A DNA stretch of 25,976 bases from VBDM01 sp041496705 (GCA_041496705.1 JBGQFD010000053.1:1-25976), one strand, 5' to 3'. Numbered from the stretch's first letter, positions 9,236 to 17,184 are shown. A program made the numbers and translations. The notes: generated by a model from the letters alone, not told the origin.

Positions 9236-9257
9236 GGGAGGGAACAATTTCCCTCTC
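9236..9257. other. Hairpin upstream of the TctC gene
   Basis: A 9-bp stem (one G-T pair) with loop CAAT is formed by GGGAGGGAA and TTCCCTCTC. The left arm overlaps AGGGAACAA (9239-9247), which is repeated exactly at 9216-9224. This could be an operator or an attenuating hairpin after the upstream Crp-family gene. No T-run is present. Confidence 0.35.
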
Positions 9258-9276
9258 GGAGGAGGGTCGGGGGTGT

Positions 9277-9292
9277 CGGCTGGATGCAGCCG
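9277..9292 (-). terminator. Hairpin directly after the Crp-family gene stop codon
   Basis: CGGCTG and CAGCCG (loop GATG on the plus strand) form a perfect 6-bp stem abutting the stop codon at 9293-9295. The downstream minus-strand sequence is C-rich, not T-rich, so it is at best a weak or Rho-assisted end. Confidence 0.3.
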
Positions 9293-9952
9293 CTACCAAC
9301 GCCTCGGCGGCTTGCGCAGGATGGTCATTCGCCCCCGGTCCGCTCTGATGTAACCGCCGCGCGCCAGATCACGCAATACCCGGCCGACCATCTCGCGCGT
9401 GGCGCCGACCCGCTGACCGATCTCCGCATGCGTCAAGCGCTCGCTGACCAGCTTGCCATCAGCCTCCACGGCGCGCGCGAGAAGCAGTTTCACCACGCGT
9501 CCGTAGACATCCTCCATCGTCAAGGTCTTCGTGCGCTGGAGGAGACGACGCAGGCGTGCCACCACGTCCATGAGCAAAACAACGGCAACTTGCGGGTGAC
9601 GCTGCAGCAACTGTTTCAAGTCGGTCATCCGGATTGAAGCGACGCGCAGGCCTGCAACCGCGATGTGGGATACGAGTGCCACCTCGCCACCCAGTGTCGC
9701 ATCTGCGAAGTGATCTCCGGGGCCTTCCACGCCGAGCTTCAACTGGTGCCCGGCTTCGTCGCGCCAGAACGCCTGGACGCTTCCCGACAGGATGATATTG
9801 AACATGTCGAGGTGGTCGCCTTCGGTAGCGACGATGGCGTTCTCCGGATAGCAGCGAATGGTGAAGAGCTGCGTCGCATCCTCCAATTCCACGGCCGAGA
9901 GCGACGTAATGAGCGGTATCGCCGCTAGATCGGCGGCAGTTGGAGCGGTCAT
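9293..9952 (-). CDS. Crp/Fnr-family transcriptional regulator
   Basis: The 219-residue protein has an N-terminal cyclic-nucleotide-binding-type beta-roll (about 15-125), a dimerisation helix (about 125-145) and a C-terminal winged helix-turn-helix with recognition region LTHAEIGQRVGATREMVGRVL (about 173-193). The position used by E. coli CRP to bind cAMP (Glu plus Arg-Ser in the phosphate cassette) reads GDHFADATLGGEVALVSH here, without the Arg-Ser. It also lacks the N-terminal cysteine cluster of FNR. It is therefore unlikely to be a true CRP or FNR orthologue, and its ligand is unknown. It is a single gene, 106 bases from the aldolase gene and 142 from the TctC gene on the same strand. Start 9952 fits the family length. 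Confidence 0.88.
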   Translation of the reverse strand: MTAPTAADLAAIPLITSLSAVELEDATQLFTIRCYPENAIVATEGDHLDMFNIILSGSVQAFWRDEAGHQLKLGVEGPGDHFADATLGGEVALVSHIAVAGLRVASIRMTDLKQLLQRHPQVAVVLLMDVVARLRRLLQRTKTLTMEDVYGRVVKLLLARAVEADGKLVSERLTHAEIGQRVGATREMVGRVLRDLARGGYIRADRGRMTILRKPPRRW

Positions 9953-9974
9953 CGAGGCACCGTCGTCATATCGA

Positions 9975-10005
9975 AATATATTCCGCTACATGCATTGACC
10001 TGTAA
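9975..10005 (-). promoter_or_regulatory. Candidate promoter of the Crp-family gene
   Basis: In an AT-rich patch on the minus strand, TATATT (9980-9975, five of six to TATAAT) lies 19 bases after TTACAG (10005-10000). The -35 is weak and the spacing is long. The predicted leader is under 20 bases. The -10 is the most convincing part. Confidence 0.35.
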
Positions 10006-10044
10006 CCCGATCGCCCGCAAATCCAGCCACCCCTTCCTCACCGG
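10006..10044 (-). pseudogene. Relic of a DyP peroxidase C-terminus
   Basis: This 39-base segment matches the 3' end of the nearby DyP gene (10855-10893) at 34 of 39 positions. Read in the DyP frame it gives PVRKGWLDLRAIG, against PVRKGRLDLRAVG in the intact protein. It begins just after the class II aldolase stop (10059-10061). It looks like the remaining tail of a second DyP copy, or a duplicated end left when the aldolase gene was placed here. Upstream similarity stops abruptly. Confidence 0.7.
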
Positions 10045-10058
10045 CACACGCGGCGACG

Positions 10059-10832
10059 CTACCCGCGGTAACCGGGGTCGAGCCGGTCGAGCCTGCGCAG
10101 CAGCGCGGGCCACGCCAGGGCTCCGCCCGTGCCTCCCAGGACCCGCCTGAACTGCGTATCCGCGCCCGCGAGAATACCGGGATCGACCGCAATCAGCTTG
10201 CCACCGGCGGCTTGCGCTCGAATCTGGATCGTGCAGGCGGCCTCGAACAGGTACATGAAAAAGAAGGCATCGGCGATGCTCTCGCCGACCGTGATGAGGC
10301 CGTGGTTGCGAAGCATCAGGAAATGCCGGTCGCCCAGGTCGCGTACCAGCCTGGGCTTCTCGTCTTCGTTCAGCGCGATGCCTTCGTAGTCGTGGTAAGC
10401 GAGCGAACCCAGCACGAACGTCGATTTCTGCGACAGAGGCAGAACGCCCTCTGCCTGGACGGAAACGGCGGTGCCGTCGAGACTGTGCGTGTGCAGGACG
10501 CACTGTGCATCTTTGCGCACTGCATGGATGGCGCTGTGGATCGTAAATCCGGCCGGATTTATGTCGTACGGACTCTTCGTCACCTTCCTTCCTTTGAGAT
10601 CGACCTTGATCAGTGAAGACGCCGTGATCTCCTCGAAAATCATCCCGTAGGGATTGATCAGGAAATGATGCTCGGGCCCGGGTACGCGTGCCGAGATATG
10701 CGTGGCGACCAGGTCGTCCCAGCGGTACAGCGCGACCAGCCGGTAGCAAGCCGCAAGATCGACGCGCTGATCCCATTCGGCCTTGCTGATCTTGGCTCGG
10801 AGCGTGGAGGCGGAGTTCTTTGTTCGGGGCAT
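10059..10832 (-). CDS. Class II aldolase/adducin-family protein
   Basis: The 257 residues match the zinc-dependent class II aldolase/adducin fold (fuculose-phosphate aldolase, ribulose-5-phosphate 4-epimerase and relatives). Metal ligands are visible as His114 and His116 in HTHS and His177 in LRNHG. The pattern YRLVALYRWDDLVATHISAR (31-50) plus FLINPYGMIFEEITASSL (57-74) is typical of the uncharacterised proteobacterial subgroup annotated only as class II aldolase/adducin. The substrate cannot be assigned. The ATG at 10832 is 16 bases after the DyP stop, so the pair is probably co-transcribed. A longer overlapping frame (9949-10776) has no family features. Confidence 0.92.
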   Translation of the reverse strand: MPRTKNSASTLRAKISKAEWDQRVDLAACYRLVALYRWDDLVATHISARVPGPEHHFLINPYGMIFEEITASSLIKVDLKGRKVTKSPYDINPAGFTIHSAIHAVRKDAQCVLHTHSLDGTAVSVQAEGVLPLSQKSTFVLGSLAYHDYEGIALNEDEKPRLVRDLGDRHFLMLRNHGLITVGESIADAFFFMYLFEAACTIQIRAQAAGGKLIAVDPGILAGADTQFRRVLGGTGGALAWPALLRRLDRLDPGYRG

Positions 10833-10848
10833 TGTCTTGGTCTGGCTG

Positions 10849-11730
10849 CTACACCCCGACCGCCCGTAAATCCAGCCGTCCTTTCCTCACCGGCGGGCAC
10901 CAGAAGTAAGCCCCGCTCACCGGTCGGGTAAACGTAAACAGCGCATCCACCGTCCCGTCCTCCGCGCCGACCATGCGCTTCAACTGCGCCTCGAAGGCAT
11001 CCAGCGAACGGCCGAAGGCGACGAAGACCAGCCCGGCGCGCGTCGCGTCGGTCCAGGGCATCGAGCGGCGCAGCACGAAGGCCTCGGGCGAAAAGCTTTC
11101 CTGCGCGGTGCGCTTCACGTGCGCGGACGCCGGCGCATTGCCGAGTTCCTTGTTGTCGCTGCGCCGGCGGCCGATGGCGTTGTCCTGGTCCTTGCGCGCC
11201 ATCGCCTCGAACCGGTCGAAGTCGTGCACCCATTGCTGCACGGCGACGAAGGAGGCGCCGTCGAAGCCCGGACCATGGTCCTGCACTACGGCGGCTTCGA
11301 GCGCTTTCTTCCCGCGCGGATTCTCGGTACCGTCCTCGTAGCCGGTGAGATCCAAGCCGCGGCCGTAGCGGAAGGCGTCGATCGCGCTGTCGACGGCAAG
11401 CGCAGGCGCGAGCATCTGCCCGATCTTCCGCGCGCGCAGCGCAATCTCGCCGCGATCGTCGCCGCGCAGCCAGCACCAGAGCGCTGCGGGTGTAGCCGGA
11501 GTGTCCACCTTTGCGCCGGAAACGTGCGCGAACAGCCGCAGCCCCTGGATCGCCCGGCCGAGCGCGGCGAGGAGCGGCGCCCCGAGGCCGACGACGCAGG
11601 CTTCCCCGTCGACCGCCCGGGTGAGTGCGCGCAGCGCTTCCTGCGGATCGGAGCCGTCCTTCAGATTGAAGGTGAGATAGCGTGCCGCCCGCGGAACGGC
11701 GGCGAGGATTCCTGGTTGCGCAGAATGCAT
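10849..11730 (-). CDS. Dye-decolourising (DyP-type) heme peroxidase, B-class YfeX-like
   Basis: DyP peroxidases use heme and hydrogen peroxide to oxidise bulky substrates. In the 293 residues the GxxDG motif is GYEDGTENP (130-138) with catalytic Asp133. The probable axial heme ligand is His204 (SAHVKRT) and the distal Arg is at 221-222 (VLRRSMPW). There is no Tat or Sec signal, so it is cytoplasmic like other B-class members, and the C-terminus lacks an obvious encapsulin-targeting extension. It lies 24 bases after radA and 16 before the aldolase gene, all on one strand. A degenerate copy of its 3' end lies beyond the aldolase gene. Confidence 0.94.
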   Translation of the reverse strand: MHSAQPGILAAVPRAARYLTFNLKDGSDPQEALRALTRAVDGEACVVGLGAPLLAALGRAIQGLRLFAHVSGAKVDTPATPAALWCWLRGDDRGEIALRARKIGQMLAPALAVDSAIDAFRYGRGLDLTGYEDGTENPRGKKALEAAVVQDHGPGFDGASFVAVQQWVHDFDRFEAMARKDQDNAIGRRRSDNKELGNAPASAHVKRTAQESFSPEAFVLRRSMPWTDATRAGLVFVAFGRSLDAFEAQLKRMVGAEDGTVDALFTFTRPVSGAYFWCPPVRKGRLDLRAVGV

Positions 11731-11754
11731 GGATTTCCCTGTCAGGTGCCGTTG

Positions 11755-13110
11755 TTATTGCTTGAACCGCGCAAGCGCCTCGGCGACGCGCTCCACCGCG
11801 ATGATCTCGATGCCGTCTATTCTCTGCTTGGGCTGGTTGGCCCTGGGGATGATCGCCTGGGTGAAGCCGAGCTTCGCGGCTTCCTTGAGCCGTTCCTGCC
11901 CGCGCGGCGCGGGGCGCACTTCGCCGGCAAGGCCGACCTCGCCGAAGGCGACGAGTTTCGCCGGCAACGGCTTGTCGGCGAGCGAGGAGACGATGGCGAG
12001 CAGCACGGCAAGGTCGGCGGCGGGCTCGCTGATGCGCACGCCGCCCACCGCGTTGACGAACACGTCCTGGTCGTAGCAGGCGATGCCCGCGTGGCGGTGC
12101 AGCACCGCGAGCAGCATCGCCAGGCGGTTCTGCTCCAGGCCGACGCCGAGCCGGCGCGGATTGGGTGCGTGCGCGGCGTCGACCAGCGCCTGGATTTCCA
12201 CGAGCAGCGGGCGCGTGCCCTCCTGCGTCACCATGATGCACGAGCCCGCGACCTCACCCGAATGCTGCGAGAGGAACAGCGCCGACGGATTGGACACGCC
12301 GCGCAGACCCTTCTCCGTCATCGCGAACACGCCGAGCTCGTTCACCGCGCCGAAGCGGTTCTTGAAGGCGCGGATGAGGCGGAAGCTCTGGTGCGTGTCG
12401 CCCTCGAAGTACAACACGGTGTCGACGATGTGCTCGACCACGCGAGGGCCGGCGAGCGCGCCCTCCTTGGTGACGTGACCGACGAGAACGACGATCGTGC
12501 CGCTCGACTTGGCATAGCGCGCAAGATGCGCGACGCACTCGCGCACCTGCGCCACCGACCCCGGTGCGGACGTCAGTTGCTCCGAATAGAGCGTCTGAAT
12601 CGAATCGACCACCGCGATCGCGGGTTTGGCGGACTCCAGTGCGGCGAGGATTTTTTCCAGTTGGATCTCGGCGAGCAGTTCGAGCCCGCCGCCCTCCAGC
12701 GAGAGGCGCTGCGCGCGCAGCGCCACCTGCTCGGCCGATTCCTCTCCGCTCACGTAGAGCGCTTTCGACGATCCGCTCATCTGCGCGAGCGCCTGTAGCA
12801 AAAGCGTCGATTTGCCCACGCCTGGATCACCGCCGATCAGCACCACCTGCCCGGCAACGAGCCCGCCGCCGAGCACGCGGTCGAACTCGGCGATGCCGGT
12901 CGCAAGGCGCGGCGCCTCGCGCGCGCTCACCTCGGCGAGGCGCTGCAGCTTCGACGCCTTGGCGACACCCGAAAAGCGGTGCTTCGCCGGTGCTTCGGAA
13001 ATGCCCTCCACCAGCGTGTTCCACGCGCTGCAGTACGGGCACTGCCCCTGCCACTTGGGCGAGGTTCCGCCGCATTCGGTGCAGGCGTAGATGGATTTCG
13101 CCTTGGCCAT
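11755..13110 (-). CDS. radA: DNA repair protein RadA
   Basis: RadA (Sms) is a RecA-like, DnaB-type motor that promotes branch migration in recombinational repair. The 451 residues include the N-terminal zinc finger (Cys10, Cys13, Cys24, Cys27), Walker A GGDPGVGKST (93-102, Lys100), the RadA-specific KNRFG motif (250-254) and a C-terminal Lon-protease-like domain (about 290-451). The ATG at 13110 (MAKAKSIYACTECGG) starts just before the zinc finger and shares one base with the alr stop (TGATG), so alr and radA are translationally adjacent. Length and motifs are normal. Confidence 0.97.
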   Translation of the reverse strand: MAKAKSIYACTECGGTSPKWQGQCPYCSAWNTLVEGISEAPAKHRFSGVAKASKLQRLAEVSAREAPRLATGIAEFDRVLGGGLVAGQVVLIGGDPGVGKSTLLLQALAQMSGSSKALYVSGEESAEQVALRAQRLSLEGGGLELLAEIQLEKILAALESAKPAIAVVDSIQTLYSEQLTSAPGSVAQVRECVAHLARYAKSSGTIVVLVGHVTKEGALAGPRVVEHIVDTVLYFEGDTHQSFRLIRAFKNRFGAVNELGVFAMTEKGLRGVSNPSALFLSQHSGEVAGSCIMVTQEGTRPLLVEIQALVDAAHAPNPRRLGVGLEQNRLAMLLAVLHRHAGIACYDQDVFVNAVGGVRISEPAADLAVLLAIVSSLADKPLPAKLVAFGEVGLAGEVRPAPRGQERLKEAAKLGFTQAIIPRANQPKQRIDGIEIIAVERVAEALARFKQ

Positions 13111-14171
13111 CAGCCGCTCTCGGTCACCGGAACGCGCGGCGATAGCGCGCACAGGAGCTCGTAGCTCACCGTCCCCGCGCTCGCCGCGACTTCATCGGCG
13201 GGCAACGCTTCGCCCCACAGCGTGACGGGCGAACCGGCCGCAGCCTCAGGGACTGCGGTGAGATCGGCGAACAGCATGTCCATCGCCACCCGGCCGACGG
13301 TGCGGGTGCGTTTGCCGCACACGACAATCGGAGTCCCCGTAGGCGCATGGCGGGGATAACCGTCGGCATAGCCGCAGGCGACGATGCCGATGCGCATCGG
13401 CGCGTCGGCGATGAAGGTACAGCCGTAGCCGACGCTGTCGCCCGGGCGCAGTTCCCTCACCGCGATCAACTCGCTTGAGAGCGTCATGACGGGCCTCAGA
13501 CCGAGCTGATCCGCGCTTTGATCGGGAAACGGCGAGCAGCCGTACAGCGCGATGCCGGGCCTCACCCAGTCTGCGTGGGCCTCCGGGTAGCGCAGGATGG
13601 CTGCGGAGTTGGCGAGACTGCTCGGGAGATCCAGTCCCGTTGTCATCGCCTGGAAACGGTCCAGTTGCCAGCGCACGCCCAGCTTTCCGTCTGCATCGGC
13701 GAAGTGCGTCATCAGCGTCACGTCTCCGGCGCGTCGCCTGAGGCGCTCGACGGCATCTCGAAAATCGGCCTCGCCGAATCCGAGCCGGTTCATTCCGGTA
13801 TTGAGCTTCAGATACACCGGAACCCTGGCGGAGTTTCGCGCCCGCTCCAGCATCGCCAGCTGCTCGGCGCGATGCGCCACGATGGTGAACTCGTGCTCGG
13901 CTGCGAGGGACAGTTCCTGCTCGGAAAAAACTCCCTGAAGCAGGAGAATGGGACGCTCTTCACCGGAGCGGCGCAGCTCGATTGCCGCTTCCAGCTCGAT
14001 CAGCGCGAGACCGTCGGCCGCGGCGAGCGCCCTCGCGACGCGCGAGAGCCCATGCCCGTAGGCGTTTGCCTTAACCACCGCCCAAATACGCGAGCGCGGC
14101 GCGCGTCCTTTCACGACGCGCAGATTGTGGCGCAGCGCTGCGCAATCGATGAGAGCCCGGATCGGTCGCAT
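13110..14171 (-). CDS. alr: Alanine racemase
   Basis: Alanine racemase is the PLP enzyme that makes D-alanine for peptidoglycan. The 353 residues contain the PLP lysine Lys34 in AVVKANAYGHG and the second catalytic base Tyr249 in GDSVGYGCTF. LKLNTGMNRLGF and the C-terminal beta domain are also present. The ATG at 14171 (MRPIRALIDCAALRHNL) gives the standard N-terminus; the open frame upstream to 14279 is not conserved and would overlap the divergent lplT promoter. It is the first gene of the alr-radA-DyP-aldolase run and is divergent from lplT with a 140-base gap. Confidence 0.96.
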   Translation of the reverse strand: MRPIRALIDCAALRHNLRVVKGRAPRSRIWAVVKANAYGHGLSRVARALAAADGLALIELEAAIELRRSGEERPILLLQGVFSEQELSLAAEHEFTIVAHRAEQLAMLERARNSARVPVYLKLNTGMNRLGFGEADFRDAVERLRRRAGDVTLMTHFADADGKLGVRWQLDRFQAMTTGLDLPSSLANSAAILRYPEAHADWVRPGIALYGCSPFPDQSADQLGLRPVMTLSSELIAVRELRPGDSVGYGCTFIADAPMRIGIVACGYADGYPRHAPTGTPIVVCGKRTRTVGRVAMDMLFADLTAVPEAAAGSPVTLWGEALPADEVAASAGTVSYELLCALSPRVPVTESG

Positions 14172-14247
14172 GGCCCGACATTCGACCACAAATCGGGGAG
14201 GGACGGCCAGCGGTCGCCGGAACTTTCCGCACTTGGCAAATGACTCG

Positions 14248-14257
14248 TGGTATAAAT
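14248..14257 (+). promoter_or_regulatory. Extended -10 promoter of lplT
   Basis: TGGTATAAAT has the TGn extension directly before TATAAA (14251-14256), five of six to TATAAT. Extended -10 promoters can work without a good -35, and none is seen at the usual spacing. Transcription would start near 14263, giving a leader of about 50 bases. Confidence 0.5.
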
Positions 14258-14311
14258 CGCTCGGCCGAACCTTCTGCATTCGGCAATGCTCATGCCCGAC
14301 GCAAGGAACCG

Positions 14312-15625
14312 ATGAGCCGCAGCTTCTACACCATCATGGCGGCGCAGTTTTTCTCGTCGCTTGCCGACAACGCGCTGCTGATCGCGGCGATCGCGCAGTT
14401 GATCGAACTCGACGGGCCGGTGTGGATGATCCCGCTGCTGAAGTTTTTCTTCACGGTGTCCTACGTGGCGCTGGCGGCTTTTGTTGGAGCCTTCGCCGAT
14501 GCAATTGCCAAGGGCCGGGTGATGTTCATCACCAACACCATCAAGATCGTCGGCTGCGTGATGATGTTCTTCACCGACTACGTCGAGTTCGCCGGCATTC
14601 CCGGATACGCGCTCGTGCTCGCGGCCTACGCGGTCGTCGGATTCGGCGCGGCCGCATATTCGCCGGCGAAGTACGGAATACTCACCGAACTCCTGCCGGC
14701 CGATAAACTGGTCGCGGCCAACGGCTGGATCGAGGGATTGACGGTGGCCTCCATCATTCTCGGCACCGTGCTCGGCGGCGCTCTCATCAGCCCCAAGGTC
14801 GCCGGCATGCTCCTTGCCATCGATATGCCGCACATGGACACCGGCGTCGAGACGCCGGCCGAAGCGGCAATAATGGTCATCGCCGTGATCTACGTCATCG
14901 CCGCGGTGTTCAACCTATTCATCCCCGACACCGGCGCGCGTTACGGCCGCCAGCAGACCAACCCGGTGCTCCTGATGCGCGATTTCACCGTCTGCTTCAC
15001 GACCTTGTGGAAGGACAAGCTCGGGCAGATCTCGCTTGCGGTCACGACGCTGTTCTGGGGCGCCGGCGCCACCCTGCAGTTCCTGGTGCTGCAATGGGGC
15101 GCGGTGCACCTGGGCTTGCCCCTTGACAAGGCGGCGGTGCTCCAGGGCATCACCGCGATCGGCGTCGCGCTGGGGGCGGTGCTGGCCGGCCGCTTTATCC
15201 CGCTGAGGCACGCGCTGCGCACCCTGCCCGCCGGCGTCGCCATGGGCGCGGTCGTGACCAGCATGATCTTCGTCACCAGCATGCCGCTGGTGTATGCCCT
15301 CCTGGTGATGATCGGCACCATGGCCGGCTTCTTCGTCGTGCCGATGAACGCCCTGCTGCAGCACCGCGGCTACGTGCTCCTGTCCGCGGGCCATTCGATT
15401 GCCGTGCAGAACTTCAACGAGAATATCGCGATTCTCGTCATGCTGGCCGCGTATGCCGCGATGATCAAGTCCGACCTCCACATCAACTTGATCATCGTGA
15501 TGTTCGGCCTGTTCGTGGTGCTCGCCATGCTCGCCGTGATCCTGCGCCATCGCTACAACCAGGCGAAGGGCGATTCGCTGCACCTCATCGGCATGACCAC
15601 CAGCGCGCGCCGCATGCGTCCTTGA
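14312..15625 (+). CDS. lplT: Lysophospholipid transporter LplT (MFS)
   Basis: LplT is an inner-membrane major-facilitator protein that flips lysophospholipids inward for re-acylation. The 437 residues are strongly hydrophobic with about 12 membrane segments. They begin MSRSFYTIMAAQFFSSLADN, the family's N-terminal FxxSLADNALL signature, and contain SPAKYGILTELLP in the middle of the N-half. The ATG at 14312 has an AAGGA site 5-9 bases upstream. The acyltransferase partner Aas, often fused or adjacent, is not in this window. Nineteen bases separate it from the downstream HtrA-like gene. Confidence 0.92.
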   Translation: MSRSFYTIMAAQFFSSLADNALLIAAIAQLIELDGPVWMIPLLKFFFTVSYVALAAFVGAFADAIAKGRVMFITNTIKIVGCVMMFFTDYVEFAGIPGYALVLAAYAVVGFGAAAYSPAKYGILTELLPADKLVAANGWIEGLTVASIILGTVLGGALISPKVAGMLLAIDMPHMDTGVETPAEAAIMVIAVIYVIAAVFNLFIPDTGARYGRQQTNPVLLMRDFTVCFTTLWKDKLGQISLAVTTLFWGAGATLQFLVLQWGAVHLGLPLDKAAVLQGITAIGVALGAVLAGRFIPLRHALRTLPAGVAMGAVVTSMIFVTSMPLVYALLVMIGTMAGFFVVPMNALLQHRGYVLLSAGHSIAVQNFNENIAILVMLAAYAAMIKSDLHINLIIVMFGLFVVLAMLAVILRHRYNQAKGDSLHLIGMTTSARRMRP

Positions 15626-15644
15626 ACTCCCCGGGTCCGTCCCC

Positions 15645-16682
15645 ATGTTCGCGAGGATCATGGGCGCGAATCCCCAGTTTGTCCTCGATGACGGTACGGC
15701 GCGTTCGGCGCCGCCTGAGTCCGGCGATGGCGACGCGGCATTGCTCGACGCCTACTCGTCGGCGATCGTTGCGGCCTCCGAGCGCATCGGTCCGGCGGTC
15801 GTGCACGTCGATGTCGCCAGGCCCGGTTCCCGCAACGGCGAAGCACCGCGGCACGGCAGCGCCTCCGGATTCGTGTTCACGCCCGACGGGCTCATACTCA
15901 CCAACAGCCACGTGGTTCACGACGCGCGCCGCGTCGAGGTCATTTTCGCCGACGGCGCGAGCCATGGCGCGGACCTGGTCGGCGACGACCCCGATACCGA
16001 CATCGCCGTCATCCGCATCGGCGGCCACCAGCTCGCGACCGCGGCGCTGGGCAGTTCCCGGAGCTTGCGCGTCGGGCAACTGGCGGTGGCCATCGGCAAT
16101 CCCTACGGGTTCCAGCACACCGTCACGGCCGGCGTGGTGAGCGCGCTGGGACGCAGCCTGCGCGCGGCGACCGGCCGCCAGATCGACAACGTGATCCAGA
16201 CCGATGCGGCGCTCAACCCGGGGAATTCGGGCGGACCACTCGTCAATTCGCAAGGCACGGTCATCGGCGTCAACACCGCCATCATCCCGTTCGCTCAAGG
16301 GATCTGTTTCGCCACCGCCATCGATACGGCGAAGTGGGTGATCGAACAGGTGCTGCGCTTCGGGCGCGTGCGGCGGGGCCACATCGGCGTGGCCGGCGCG
16401 ACCGTGCCGCTGTCGCGCCGGGCGGTGCGCTTTCACCAGCTCGAAGCCGCATCGGGCGTGCGCGTGGAGTCCGTGGAGCCGGGCGGCGCCGCCGGCACGG
16501 CGGGAATCGAACCGGCCGACGTGATCCTGCGCTACGACGGCGAGACCGTGGCGGGCATCGACGACCTGCAGCGACTGCTCAACTTGGAGCGCATCGGCAA
16601 GCCGACCACGGTCACCGTGCTGCGGCGCGCGCAGAAGCTGGAGCTGCCGATCCGCGCCGCCGAAATGCCGCCGCGACGCTGA
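15645..16682 (+). CDS. HtrA/DegP-like S1C serine protease with one PDZ domain
   Basis: The 345 residues hold a trypsin-like domain (about 45-240) with the catalytic triad His89 (LTNSHVV), Asp119 (DTDIAVI) and Ser195 (NPGNSGGPLV). One PDZ domain follows at about 250-335 (SVEPGGAAGTAGIEPADVIL). DegP and DegQ have two PDZ domains; this has one, as in DegS. The N-terminus (MFARIMGANPQFVLDDG) shows no signal peptide or membrane anchor, so on sequence alone the protein looks cytoplasmic, unlike most HtrA proteases. The ATG at 15645 is used; the ATG at 15660 has a GAGG sequence but at short spacing. The stop is only 4 bases from the convergent TPM gene's stop. Confidence 0.88.
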   Translation: MFARIMGANPQFVLDDGTARSAPPESGDGDAALLDAYSSAIVAASERIGPAVVHVDVARPGSRNGEAPRHGSASGFVFTPDGLILTNSHVVHDARRVEVIFADGASHGADLVGDDPDTDIAVIRIGGHQLATAALGSSRSLRVGQLAVAIGNPYGFQHTVTAGVVSALGRSLRAATGRQIDNVIQTDAALNPGNSGGPLVNSQGTVIGVNTAIIPFAQGICFATAIDTAKWVIEQVLRFGRVRRGHIGVAGATVPLSRRAVRFHQLEAASGVRVESVEPGGAAGTAGIEPADVILRYDGETVAGIDDLQRLLNLERIGKPTTVTVLRRAQKLELPIRAAEMPPRR

Positions 16683-16686
16683 ACGC

Positions 16687-17184
16687 TCAGAGCACCACGG
16701 GCTTGTCGGAAAGCTCGTTGGGATTCGCCCCGCGCGGCGGGAAGTGCCTCGCAAGCAGCGCGGTGATGCGCTCGATCGCCTGCAGCGCGCCTTCGGCGAA
16801 CCTACCTTCCCCGAACGCCTTCTCCATCGCGCGGCAGATCGCGTTCCACTCGGTCTGCTCGACTCTCGCGGCGATACCGCGGTCGGCGACGATCTCGATC
16901 CTGCGGTCAACGAGCTGCACGTAGATCAGCACGCCGCTGTTGTGCTCGGTGTCCCATACGCGCAGCCGGGAGAAGACGTCTTCGGCGCGCAGTCGCGGCT
17001 TTCGATCGTGGATCAAGTACGGAAAGGGCAGAGGACCTTCGACGGCAAATCGCAATTCGCCGTCGTGCTCCTGCTCGGAGGCGCGAACCGCCTCTTCTAT
17101 CTTCGCAAGCGTTTCCTTCGTGAAACCGCGCCGTGCCGCCCATCCGGGAGTCGTGACGTGTTTCAGGAATCGGAGGAAATTCAC
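16687..17184 (-). CDS. TPM-domain protein, short cytoplasmic-type
   Basis: A 165-residue protein of the TPM (TLP18.3/Psb32/MOLO-1) family. The fold is visible as FTKETLAKIEEAVRASE, GELRFAVEG, RVWDTEHNSGVLIYVQLVDR, RIEIVADRGI, and WNAICRAMEKAFGEGRFAEG. There is no signal peptide, membrane segment or Gly-rich tail, in contrast to the neighbouring TPM gene. The start is a GTG at 17184 sharing one base with the upstream stop TAG, which gives a natural N-terminus (MNFLRFLKHVTTPGWAARR). Longer open frames across this region are shadows. It follows lemA and a TPM/YgcG gene, a trio that recurs in betaproteobacteria. Biochemical role unknown. Confidence 0.85.
   Translation of the reverse strand: MNFLRFLKHVTTPGWAARRGFTKETLAKIEEAVRASEQEHDGELRFAVEGPLPFPYLIHDRKPRLRAEDVFSRLRVWDTEHNSGVLIYVQLVDRRIEIVADRGIAARVEQTEWNAICRAMEKAFGEGRFAEGALQAIERITALLARHFPPRGANPNELSDKPVVL

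Noticed and set aside
11119..12798. 559-codon plus-strand open frame over the DyP and radA genes
   Set aside because: Shadow frame with biased composition; both genes beneath it are intact on the other strand.
14233..14256. TTGGCA as a -35 partner for TATAAA upstream of lplT
   Set aside because: The spacer would be only 12 bases, too short for sigma70. The extended -10 reading is preferred.
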